Source of the DNA: Candidatus Hydrogenedentota bacterium
Lineage (GTDB): Bacteria > Hydrogenedentota > Hydrogenedentia > Hydrogenedentales > CAITNO01
Assembly: GCA_007118765.1 (NCBI GenBank)
Contig: SKQZ01000110.1
Location: 1-12,487, forward strand
Direction of reading: 5' to 3'
Length of the DNA: 12,487 nt
The notes under the pieces were generated by a model. The model made no database searches. It had not been told where the DNA came from and saw nothing but the letters and a program-made list of their open reading frames with translations. The first letter of the stretch is position 1; each line of letters opens with the position of its first letter. Shown one piece after another: positions 1-6,456 of this stretch. Position numbers and translations under genes: made by a program.

Positions 1-185
1 CACTTTGCTTGCCCGCCGACTTCGACGTGTACTAACACGCTGTCAGCCGGCGGCCTGCGCAAAACACCTGCTCTGGCACAATCTTCACAGGCTCACGACG
101 AAACTTGATGAAATATCCGGGTTAACGTCCAACCGGCCGTGTACGGCGGATTCCCTCGGCGGCACAAAACTGGAATCGCTCCCCC
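1..185. other. Left-edge sequence without a supported gene
   Basis: No convincing coding region is seen here. The only hint of a gene is a plus-strand frame from base 3 that reads Leu-Cys-Leu-Pro-Ala-Asp-Phe-Asp-Val-Tyr and stops at TAA 33-35. It has GC-rich third positions and could be the last codons of a gene entering from the left, but ten codons are too few to tell. A small inverted repeat (CGTGT 26-30 and ACACG 35-39) overlaps that stop and has no T-run, so it is a poor terminator candidate. An open frame through 5-277 runs into the repeats downstream and looks like chance. Confidence 0.4.
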
Positions 186-239
186 CTAAACTGGATACTA
201 CCAAGTATTCAAGTAACAAACGATGGGAGCCATTCTGTT
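186..239 (+). repeat. Leader-like direct repeat, copy 1
   Basis: This 54-nt block aligns without gaps to 509-562, with 45 of 54 bases identical. The best conserved parts are AACTGGATA, TTCAAG and AACAAACGATGGGAGC. In copy 2 the last part is the Shine-Dalgarno sequence of the following gene. In copy 1 the base aligned with the A of that ATG is C, giving CTG at 235-237. The frame matching the possible upstream GTG start in copy 2 reads GTA TTC AAG TAA here and closes at once. Copy 1 therefore looks like a non-coding leader, or one that has lost its gene, rather than a coding duplication. A GATACT box at 194-199 aligns with GATAAT in copy 2. Confidence 0.7.
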
Positions 240-245
240 CGGGCT

Positions 246-271
246 GGTTCCCAAATTCCGATTTGGGAACC
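246..271. repeat. Perfect hairpin, TTCCCAAAT stem, copy 1
   Basis: The sequence is a perfect 11-bp inverted repeat: GGTTCCCAAAT at 246-256 and ATTTGGGAACC at 261-271, with a TCCG loop. The inner ten base pairs recur in the hairpin at 371-396. It has no T-run, so it is not a standard terminator. The paired copies resemble small extragenic palindromic repeats (REP-like), which is an inference without genome data. Confidence 0.75.
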
Positions 272-279
272 CAATAGTT

Positions 280-298
280 TGCAAAGTTCGACTTTGCA
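280..298. repeat. Short perfect hairpin, TGCAAAGT stem
   Basis: An 8-bp perfect inverted repeat (TGCAAAGT at 280-287 and ACTTTGCA at 291-298) encloses a TCG loop. It begins 8 nt after the preceding hairpin and has a different stem sequence. The function is unknown. It could be an operator-like dyad or a second structural element of the repeat cluster. Confidence 0.6.
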
Positions 299-370
299 TC
301 CGCTGTGACGCCAGGGTATTTGCAGGTGATGCAAGGACACTATGAGGAAGTAGAACTTCAAGAGAGAGTG

Positions 371-396
371 CGTTCCCAAATGGGAATTTGGGAACG
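371..396. repeat. Perfect hairpin, TTCCCAAAT stem, copy 2
   Basis: CGTTCCCAAAT at 371-381 pairs perfectly with ATTTGGGAACG at 386-396 around a GGGA loop. Compared with the copy at 246-271, the outermost pair is C-G instead of G-C and the loop differs, while the rest of the stem is identical. The swapped pair keeps the stem intact, which suggests that the fold or dyad itself matters. Its right arm is also the first unit of the 16-bp tandem array. Confidence 0.75.
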
Positions 397-495
397 AGTC
401 TGTTTCAGAGCGCACCTGTTTCAGAGCGCACCTGTTTCAGAGCGCACCTGTTTCAGAGCGCGCCGGTTTGGGAGTGCGCCTTTTTGGGAACGCGC
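384..495 (+). repeat. 16-bp tandem repeat array, seven units
   Basis: The array has seven consecutive 16-bp units. Units 2 to 4 (400-415, 416-431 and 432-447) are identical: CTGTTTCAGAGCGCAC. Unit 5 (448-463) differs by one base. Units 6 (464-479) and 7 (480-495) have drifted to CGGTTTGGGAGTGCGC and CTTTTTGGGAACGCGC. Unit 1 (384-399) contains the right arm of the preceding hairpin, TTTGGGAACG. The period is not a multiple of three, so the array is not a peptide repeat. It ends 13 nt before the second leader copy. Confidence 0.8.
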
Positions 496-508
496 CGGCC
501 GTTCTCGT

Positions 509-562
509 CTTAACTGGATAATTTCAGGTGTTCAAGCAACAAACGATGGGAGCTATTATGTT
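509..562 (+). repeat. Leader-like direct repeat, copy 2, with RBS
   Basis: This is the partner of 186-239. It contains GATAAT at 517-522, a possible -10 box with no clear -35, then TTCAAG, and then the Shine-Dalgarno GGGAG at 548-552 five bases before ATG 558. The repeat covers the putative promoter, leader and start codon of the DUF3748 gene, which suggests that the duplicated unit is an expression signal. The promoter assignment is an inference. Confidence 0.65.
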
Positions 563-1964
563 GTATTTTTTTGCCGGGATAATGACGGTGGCCTCGGTGG
601 TTGTCGGCATGCCGATGGAAGATGCGCCGGAGGCACAGGAACAGCAGCTAACCTTCTCGGCTCGCAACCACGAGCTGGACAACAACGACAATTATTCTCC
701 GGATGGTCGCTATCTTTGCTACGACACCCGTGAAACGTTGGGGCCGGGCATTGAACACGGCACCACCATTGAAGTGCTGGAACGCGCTACGGGGCGCGAA
801 ATTGTGTTGTATGAGCCCGATGAAATTGTGTTGGGCGACGCGCCTGCGCCGGGCGTGGGCGCCGTGTCGTTTGCGTTTGTCGCTTCCGAAGTGGCCTTTA
901 TTCATGGCCCGCCTGTGAGCACGGTTGCATCGCGCGGGCCGTATGCGCAGTGGAATCGCAACGGCGGACGGATAACGCTAGACGGTGAAGTGATTGAACG
1001 GGATGGCCGTCTGCGGATGTTGCACAACGGGGAATATGCGTTCTCATGGCTTGATAAACGCGACGTGGCCACGGAACGCGATACCCTGCCGGGCGCCCAT
1101 CGGGGCGGCACACACCGACATGAATACAGCCGCAAAGGGAATCGGATCGGATTCACATATAACGATGCGTTGTTGCCGCAGTATGATCGCACCGTGGGGT
1201 ATATGGAACTCCATGCTGATGCGCCCGCGCCCGCGAGCCATTACGTCGCCATGCTTGTGCCCATTGTTCCGAAGGGCACGGCAAAGCCGGGCGAACTCGA
1301 ACGGGCCTACGGCGATTCGTGGGTGGATGCCCGGGGAACGCAACGGGCCTTTATCGGTGTGGTGCGCGATGATGACGGCGAGAACTATCAGGAATCCCTG
1401 TTCGTGGCGGAGGCGCCGCTTGATGTGGACATTACGACGGCGGATTCCGGCAGCGCCGAACGGTTTCCAACGCCGCCTGCGGGTGTGCATGTGCGCAGGC
1501 TGACCCATGAGTGGGCGGGCGGCATTGTGCGCGGCGCGCCGGAGGGCGATCGCATTGCCTATTTCGGTCGGGACGAGCAGGGGCGTACACAGGTGTTTAT
1601 CATTGCCGCAGACGGCAGCGACAAGCATCCCGACGCGGCCATGCGTCCCCGGCAGGCCATTTTCCTGCCGGAAGGCGCCGAAGCAGGACTGCGCTGGCAT
1701 CCCGACGGCAATCATGTTCTTTCCATAAGCGATGACGGGTTGGCCCTGACATGCGTCGCGCCGGGAGACAACTTCGGACGCACACGTTTTCTGACGCCCC
1801 GGGGCGACGGCATTGAGCGGTATGCGCCGGTTATCTCGCCGGACGGACGGGAAGTAGCGTATAATCGCCGCGTTCCAACGGTGGACGCGTCGGGCGAACG
1901 CCGTGTCAATTATGCAGGAGAGGATTTCAGCCAGATTTTTGTGGTTGATGTTGAATTGCCTTGA
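558..1964 (+). CDS. Exported DUF3748 (YidR-like) beta-propeller protein
   Basis: The product is 468 aa and resembles the E. coli YidR/DUF3748 family, whose function is unknown. Family landmarks are visible: LTFSARNHELDNNDNYSPDG at residues 31-50, FIHGPP at 114-119, RGGTHRHEYS at 182-191 and GFTYNDALL at 198-206. PD40/TolB-like blade signatures appear at the C-terminus (RWHPDG and SPDGREVAYNR). Compared with YidR it has an extra hydrophobic N-terminus (residues 1-17), so export to the periplasm is likely. ATG 558 was chosen for its strong GGGAG at 548-552. That start lacks the usual basic residue before the hydrophobic stretch; GTG 528 would add Phe-Lys but has no Shine-Dalgarno. The gene is probably cotranscribed with the PdxA gene 63 nt downstream. 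The family call is from memory of the YidR sequence. Confidence 0.85.
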   Translation: MLYFFAGIMTVASVVVGMPMEDAPEAQEQQLTFSARNHELDNNDNYSPDGRYLCYDTRETLGPGIEHGTTIEVLERATGREIVLYEPDEIVLGDAPAPGVGAVSFAFVASEVAFIHGPPVSTVASRGPYAQWNRNGGRITLDGEVIERDGRLRMLHNGEYAFSWLDKRDVATERDTLPGAHRGGTHRHEYSRKGNRIGFTYNDALLPQYDRTVGYMELHADAPAPASHYVAMLVPIVPKGTAKPGELERAYGDSWVDARGTQRAFIGVVRDDDGENYQESLFVAEAPLDVDITTADSGSAERFPTPPAGVHVRRLTHEWAGGIVRGAPEGDRIAYFGRDEQGRTQVFIIAADGSDKHPDAAMRPRQAIFLPEGAEAGLRWHPDGNHVLSISDDGLALTCVAPGDNFGRTRFLTPRGDGIERYAPVISPDGREVAYNRRVPTVDASGERRVNYAGEDFSQIFVVDVELP

Positions 1965-2027
1965 TGTTCCTGATAGTGTGCAACAGGAGTAAGCGCGGCG
2001 GAAGGGCCGCATGAATTAAGAGCATCC

Positions 2028-3056
2028 ATGTCTGAACCAACAACAAACGCATCCAACCCCATACTGGGCATCACCATGGGCGATTGCAACGGTGTCGGGC
2101 CGGAACTGCTGGCGAAGGCCCTGGCGCGGCTTGCGGCTTGTCCAACCTGTTCGCTGGTGGTGTTTGGCAGCGCCCCGGTGCTGACATCCATGCGCGACAT
2201 GGCGCCGGGCATGCCCCCGTGTCACGCAATCGCATCTTTGGACGCGCTTGCAGATTGTGACGGCGACAGCATCCCGGTATACGATGCAGGATGTGCGCCG
2301 CCGCCCGTGCGTCCGGGCGTGTTGGATGCGGCCATGGGTCGCTGTGCGGCGCAGTGGATTGAAGCGGCGGCGGATGCGGCGCTTGCGGGGCAAATTCACG
2401 GGATGGTAACGTGTCCGGTGAACAAGGAGGGCATGTTGCTTTCAGGCTGTCCACATGCGGGACATACGCCGTTGCTGGCCGCCGTCACCGGCACGCATGC
2501 ATGTCACATGAGTCTTTTTTCCGAGCGTATGCGCATCGTACACATTACGGCCCATCTGTCCATGGCGGACGCTGTGAACGCCGTCACCAAAGAACGGGTG
2601 TTCAGCGCCATCAAAGCGGGCGCCGCCGTGTTGCGACGGATTGGGTTTGACGCGCCGCGCATCGCCGTGGCGGGGCTGAATCCCCACGCAGGCGAGGCGG
2701 GCGTATTTGGAACAGAGGAAACAGAAGCAATTGTGCCGGCAATCGCCGACGCAACCGAGGCGGGCATACACTGTGCCGGCCCTTTCTCGCCGGATACGGT
2801 CTTTCAGCGCATGTACGCCGGTGAATTTGATCTGGTGGTGGCCATGTATCACGATCAGGGGCATATTCCCTTCAAACTCATCGTTATGGACGACGGCGTC
2901 CATGTAACCCTGGGGCTTCCCTTTATCCGCACGTCGCCCGATCACGGCACCGCCTACGATATTGCCGGACGCGGCACGGCCCGCGAAGGCAGTCTCTGCG
3001 CCGCCATTGCCTTGGCCGCGCTGTGGGCGCGTCACGGCGCGGAGGATACGCCATGA
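2028..3056 (+). CDS. pdxA: 4-hydroxythreonine-4-phosphate dehydrogenase family (PdxA)
   Basis: The 342-aa product has normal PdxA length and domains. PdxA oxidises 4-phosphohydroxy-L-threonine with NAD(P)+ in pyridoxal phosphate synthesis and acts as a cytosolic dimer. Visible motifs are ITMGDCNGVGPE (15-26), TCPVNKEGM (128-136), GHT (145-147, substrate binding), TAHL with metal ligand His176, LNPHAGE with His220, and YHDQGHIP with His275. The glycine-rich IRTSPDHGTAYDIAGRG follows at 300-316. All three metal-binding histidines are present. The N-terminal motif is MGDCNG instead of the commoner MGDPAG. The family also includes PdxA2-like enzymes acting on phosphorylated threonate or erythronate, so the substrate is not certain. 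The ribosome binding site is weak (AAGAG at 2018-2022). The stop overlaps the next start as ATGA. Confidence 0.9.
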   Translation: MSEPTTNASNPILGITMGDCNGVGPELLAKALARLAACPTCSLVVFGSAPVLTSMRDMAPGMPPCHAIASLDALADCDGDSIPVYDAGCAPPPVRPGVLDAAMGRCAAQWIEAAADAALAGQIHGMVTCPVNKEGMLLSGCPHAGHTPLLAAVTGTHACHMSLFSERMRIVHITAHLSMADAVNAVTKERVFSAIKAGAAVLRRIGFDAPRIAVAGLNPHAGEAGVFGTEETEAIVPAIADATEAGIHCAGPFSPDTVFQRMYAGEFDLVVAMYHDQGHIPFKLIVMDDGVHVTLGLPFIRTSPDHGTAYDIAGRGTAREGSLCAAIALAALWARHGAEDTP

Positions 3057-4327
3057 GGTCTGTTCTGCAACAAGGCCGTATCGGTTTCGCCGTCATGCTT
3101 ATGCTGTGGCTCTGCGCCACGGTACAGGTTTCGGCTCAGGACGGCCCCCGCTATTTTGCCATGCCCACCCGCTACTATCAGGTGGGGCCCAACCCCAACG
3201 CCTTGGCGGCGGCTGATCTGACGGACAACGGTTTGCTCGACATCATCACGGTGGACCGGGGCGAATTGTATGATCCCCGCGAGGAACGACCGGCAAACGA
3301 TGAAGTGTCGCTGCTGCTGGCCGAGTTGCCGCTGGACTATACACGCCGCCATCCGTCGCTGAAGACAGGGTTCGGGCCGTATGCCCTTGCCGTTGCCAAT
3401 GTGGACAGCCTAAAATGGCCGGACATTATTGTGGCCAATTTCCATGCCGTGCGGCAGCGCGACATCTCCGTGTTTCTTAACCTGAAGGATGAAGGGGTGT
3501 TCCGGCCGCTCCACTTTGAGACGCCCGACGACCTGCTGGACTATAAGCGGCATTACGACGGCGAAGGAACGCCCATGTATACCATGCCGGGGCTCACGGA
3601 TATTGTGGTGCGTGACATTACCGGCAACGGGCTGCGCGACCTGGTCGCAACGGGCTGGAGCAGTGACGTGCTGGTGTTTATGCCGGGGCACCGGGACAAG
3701 ATTTTTGATGCGCCCCGGTTTATGCCCGCGCCCGGCGGCCCCCGCGCCCTTGCGTTGGCCGACCTTAATGACAATGGCGTGTTGGATCTTGTGGTGGCGA
3801 TGTATGCCACTGCCGAAGTGGTTGTGTTCAAGGGCGACGGACAAGGAGAGTTCACGGAGACAGACCGATTCGCCACCCGCGGCGCCCTGCCCACAACCAT
3901 CCACGTGAACGACATTAACAAGAACGGTTATCCGGATATTCTGGTAAGTCACGCGCACACCGATGACAGTATCGTCATCTTCTATGGCGATGGCCCCCTG
4001 TCGTTTCCCGTTTCCCAGGAAATCATGCTTGGAAAAGACCGGCATGTTTTGGAACATGAAATACGGGACACGGCCGTGGCCGATCTCAATAACAACGGAC
4101 GTTTGGATATCGTGGCCGCGTGCCACGCATCGCGCAGTGTTGTGGTGCTATTCAATGAATCTGATGACAGTACGCTGCCGCAGCAGTTCCGGCGCGAAGT
4201 GTATTCCTTTTCGGAAAGCCGACCCCGCGCCGTATATGTGGCGGATTTTGACAACGATGAGCGCCCGGACATCGCCGTGGCGTTCTGGGAAACAAACACC
4301 GTCGGCATTATGCGCAATGTGCGGTGA
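3053..4327 (+). CDS. Exported seven-repeat FG-GAP/VCBS beta-propeller protein
   Basis: The 424-aa product starts with a classic signal peptide: Arg at residues 2 and 9, a hydrophobic core at 11-23, and a likely cut after VSA at residue 28. The mature part carries seven FG-GAP/VCBS-type DxxxNGxxD calcium-loop repeats. They lie near residues 55-63, 116-124 (degenerate), 188-196, 237-245, 287-295, 344-352 and 398-406, matching one closed seven-bladed propeller. No enzyme domain or membrane anchor is seen, so a binding or structural role outside the cytoplasm is likely. The partner is unknown. The start ATG overlaps the pdxA stop by four bases, indicating translational coupling. An upstream in-frame start at 3023 would remove the signal peptide from the N-terminus and is rejected. 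Confidence 0.85.
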   Translation: MRSVLQQGRIGFAVMLMLWLCATVQVSAQDGPRYFAMPTRYYQVGPNPNALAAADLTDNGLLDIITVDRGELYDPREERPANDEVSLLLAELPLDYTRRHPSLKTGFGPYALAVANVDSLKWPDIIVANFHAVRQRDISVFLNLKDEGVFRPLHFETPDDLLDYKRHYDGEGTPMYTMPGLTDIVVRDITGNGLRDLVATGWSSDVLVFMPGHRDKIFDAPRFMPAPGGPRALALADLNDNGVLDLVVAMYATAEVVVFKGDGQGEFTETDRFATRGALPTTIHVNDINKNGYPDILVSHAHTDDSIVIFYGDGPLSFPVSQEIMLGKDRHVLEHEIRDTAVADLNNNGRLDIVAACHASRSVVVLFNESDDSTLPQQFRREVYSFSESRPRAVYVADFDNDERPDIAVAFWETNTVGIMRNVR

Positions 4328-4349
4328 TGCCGCGGGACGGGTTGGCCGG

Positions 4350-4380
4350 TTGCGCCCTTACCGCATTGCTGGGCTATAAT
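4350..4380 (+). promoter_or_regulatory. Probable sigma-70 promoter for the ribulokinase gene
   Basis: A perfect -10 box TATAAT lies at 4375-4380. The best -35 candidate is TTGCGC at 4350-4355 with a long 19-bp spacer, so the -10 carries most of the evidence. Transcription would start near 4387, leaving a leader of roughly 100 nt before ATG 4491. This gives the kinase gene its own transcription start separate from the upstream cluster. No CRP or AraC site is recognisable. Confidence 0.5.
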
Positions 4381-4490
4381 CAAAACTACTGCGGTCGCAC
4401 GGGCAGCCGCCGCGACGAAGATCACGCAGGCCTCATGGATGCCTTGTCCCGGCATTGTTGTTGCAACCACAAGGAAGAAGGAGCCCCATC

Positions 4491-6170
4491 ATGAACGAAC
4501 ACTTTACCATCGGACTCGATTTTGGCACCAACTCGGCACGGGCCATCGTGGCAAACACCGCCACGGGCGAAGAAATCGCCGGGCACGTGTATGAGTTTCC
4601 CACCGGCGACAAAGGCATCGTGCTTGACCCGAAAAACCCTGATTTGGCAAGACAGCATCCGGCTGATTATCTGGCGGCCGTGGAGAACGCCATACACGGC
4701 GCGTTACAACAAGCCGCCGCGACCGACGGATTCGCTTCGGACCGGGTAATCGGCATTGGCGTGGATACCACGGGTTCAACGCCACTGCCGGTTGATAAAA
4801 AAGGTACGCCATTGGCGTTGTTGCCGGAGTTCAAAGACAACCCGGATGCGATGGCATGGCTATGGAAAGACCACACGGGTCACGCAGAGGCGACAGAAAT
4901 TACCGCGCTTGCGAAGAAGATGCGTCCGGAGTATCTGGCCAAATGCGGCGGCGCGTATTCGTCGGAGTGGATGTGGAGCAAGATATTGCATTGCAAGCGT
5001 ACCGCGCCCGCCGTGTTCGATGCCGCGTATACCTGGGTGGAACATGCCGACTGGATGACGGGCGTGCTTACCGGAACCGACCACCCGGACAGCCTGAAGC
5101 GGTGCATCTGCGCCGCCGGCCACAAAGCCATGTTCAATCCGGCGTGGGGCGGGTATCCCGACATGGAATTTATCCAGGCGCTTGATCCTGATCTGGCGCG
5201 GGTCAGGGACACCCTGCCGGACAACGCCTACAATATCGCCGACGCCGCAGGCGGTCTGACGGATGAATGGGCCGGGAAACTCGGGCTGCCCGCAGGCACG
5301 CCGGTGGCGATGGGCGCTTTTGATGCGCATTTGGGCGCGGTGGGCAGCGGTATTCAGCCCGGTGTGCTGGTCAAGATTCTTGGCACCTCCTGTTGCGACA
5401 TGCTGGTGGCGCCCATGACCACGGAACTGCCCGATATCCCCGGGCTCTGCGGCATTGTGCCGGAATCCATCTTGCCCGGATGCTATGGTTTGGAGGCGGG
5501 CCAGTCCGCTGTGGGCGACATCTTCAACTGGTTTGTCAGTTACATGCGTCCGGAAGGGGAGACCCATGAAACGCTGACGGAAAAGGCGTTGCAGCTTGCT
5601 CCCGGCGAAAGCGGCCTGCTGGCGCTGGATTGGCACAACGGCAATCGCACGGTATTGGTAGACCAACGTCTTACCGGCGGCGTTATCGGCATGACCCTGC
5701 ATACGCGCCCCGAAGAAGTGTATCGCGCATTGATAGAGGCCACCGCCTTTGGTGCGCGGGTCATCATGGAACGGTTTATTGAGTACGGCATGACCGTGGA
5801 CAGGATCGTCAACTGCGGCGGCATCTCCGGCAAGAATGCGCTGCTCATGCAGATTTACGCCGATGTGATGGGGCGGCCCCTTGAAATATCCCAAAGCGCC
5901 CAGACCTGTGCGCTCGGTGCGGCCATGGCCGGTGCGGTGGTGGCCGGAAAAAAAGCGGGCGGCCACGATAATTTCGATGCGGCGGCCGCGGCCATGGCGC
6001 GTATGGACGACCGTGTTTACGAGCCCATCCCCGAAAACCGGCAACGCTACAACCGGCTTTTTGAATTATACAAGCGGATGCATGATGCCTTTGGCGTGCG
6101 CGAGGCACAGCCCGACCTGTATGAGGTGATGAAAGAATTGCTCGCCCTGCGCGACGAGGCCCGCCAATAA
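4491..6170 (+). CDS. araB: Ribulokinase (FGGY carbohydrate kinase)
   Basis: The 559-aa product is close in length to E. coli AraB (566 aa) and resembles it throughout. Ribulokinase phosphorylates L-ribulose with ATP to L-ribulose 5-phosphate in arabinose catabolism in the cytosol. The N-terminal FGGY domain has IGLDFGTNSARA (7-18), GVDTTGSTP (90-98) and LWKDHT (124-129). The catalytic Asp is probably D278 in GAFDAHLGA, followed by ILGTS (296-300). The C-terminal domain shows GLEAGQSAVGDIFNWF, ATAFGARVIME and NCGGISGKN. ATG 4491 follows a strong purine-rich site, AAGGAAGAAGGAG, at 4471-4483; an in-frame start at 4455 lies upstream of this site. No araA, araD, sugar transporter or regulator lies beside it in this window. 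Confidence 0.93.
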   Translation: MNEHFTIGLDFGTNSARAIVANTATGEEIAGHVYEFPTGDKGIVLDPKNPDLARQHPADYLAAVENAIHGALQQAAATDGFASDRVIGIGVDTTGSTPLPVDKKGTPLALLPEFKDNPDAMAWLWKDHTGHAEATEITALAKKMRPEYLAKCGGAYSSEWMWSKILHCKRTAPAVFDAAYTWVEHADWMTGVLTGTDHPDSLKRCICAAGHKAMFNPAWGGYPDMEFIQALDPDLARVRDTLPDNAYNIADAAGGLTDEWAGKLGLPAGTPVAMGAFDAHLGAVGSGIQPGVLVKILGTSCCDMLVAPMTTELPDIPGLCGIVPESILPGCYGLEAGQSAVGDIFNWFVSYMRPEGETHETLTEKALQLAPGESGLLALDWHNGNRTVLVDQRLTGGVIGMTLHTRPEEVYRALIEATAFGARVIMERFIEYGMTVDRIVNCGGISGKNALLMQIYADVMGRPLEISQSAQTCALGAAMAGAVVAGKKAGGHDNFDAAAAAMARMDDRVYEPIPENRQRYNRLFELYKRMHDAFGVREAQPDLYEVMKELLALRDEARQ

Positions 6171-6195
6171 CGCCGCGGCGCGCATGTGCGCACAT
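6171..6195. repeat. Two short perfect palindromes after the ribulokinase stop
   Basis: CGCCGCGGCG at 6171-6180 directly follows the TAA stop, and ATGTGCGCACAT lies at 6184-6195. Both are perfect palindromes in the 45-nt convergent gap between the ribulokinase gene and tRNA-Thr. Neither has a T-run in the ribulokinase direction. They may help separate the two transcripts, but this is speculative. Confidence 0.3.
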
Positions 6196-6215
6196 AACGC
6201 CCCGAAAAAGAAAAA

Positions 6216-6291
6216 TGGAGCTGGAACGGGGAGTCGAACCCCGGACCTCGTCATTACGAGTGACGCGCTCTACCAGCTGAGCTATTCCAGC
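6216..6291 (-). tRNA. tRNA-Thr, anticodon CGU
   Basis: On the minus strand the gene reads as a complete 76-nt cloverleaf. The acceptor GCTGGAA pairs with TTCCAGC, followed by T73 and an encoded CCA. A standard D-arm is present (AGCTCAGCTGGTAGAGC), the anticodon loop is CTCGTAA on a TCA/TGA stem, and the T-arm loop is TTCGACT. The anticodon CGT (plus-strand bases 6256-6258) reads ACG threonine codons. A T-rich stretch (TTTTTCTTTTT) directly follows CCA and could act in termination. Confidence 0.96.
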
Positions 6292-6340
6292 CCCGAAAGG
6301 GATGGTGGGAAACACCGTCATAGGTGTCTCCACCGCCTGT

Positions 6341-6370
6341 ATTCTATCCTATGCTCCGCAGAAAGATCAA
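6341..6370 (-). promoter_or_regulatory. Probable sigma-70 promoter for tRNA-Thr
   Basis: On the minus strand, TTGATC (6365-6370) and TAGAAT (6341-6346) are separated by 18 bp. They match the sigma-70 consensus at 4 of 6 and 5 of 6 bases. The -10 lies about 50 nt upstream of the tRNA 5' end at 6291, leaving a short processed leader. That leader contains a small inverted repeat, ACACC and GGTGT. Confidence 0.55.
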
Positions 6371-6456
6371 AATTGTGTTGACGTGATCCGCCACGGTGAT
6401 GCCGGAAATGCACCCTTTCAAAAGACGCGGTGTGCTTCGACAGGTCGTCTTCAGGT

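Noticed and set aside
5..277. Open plus-strand frame of 90 codons at the left edge
   Set aside because: It runs through the leader repeat and a hairpin, has no ribosome binding site, and shows no recognisable protein features.
223..345. 40-codon ORF from the ATG in leader copy 1
   Set aside because: It is translated across two hairpins, has no upstream ribosome binding site, and the matching ATG in copy 2 (546) is itself part of the Shine-Dalgarno region.
384..495. CRISPR array
   Set aside because: The units are contiguous 16-mers with no spacers, and no cas gene is present.
305..733. Plus-strand frame through the 16-bp array into the DUF3748 gene
   Set aside because: The array period is not a multiple of three, and the frame overlaps a well-supported gene in another frame.
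1044..2012. Long minus-strand frame (322 codons) opposite the DUF3748 gene
   Set aside because: It is an antisense shadow of a GC-rich gene with clear family motifs and has no domain signature of its own.
4860..6044. Long minus-strand frame (394 codons) opposite the ribulokinase gene
   Set aside because: It is a histidine- and arginine-rich antisense shadow of a full-length AraB homologue.
6423..6452. AAGACG/CGTCTT inverted repeat as methyltransferase terminator
   Set aside because: The stem is only six pairs with an 18-nt loop and a short T-run on the minus strand, too weak to call.
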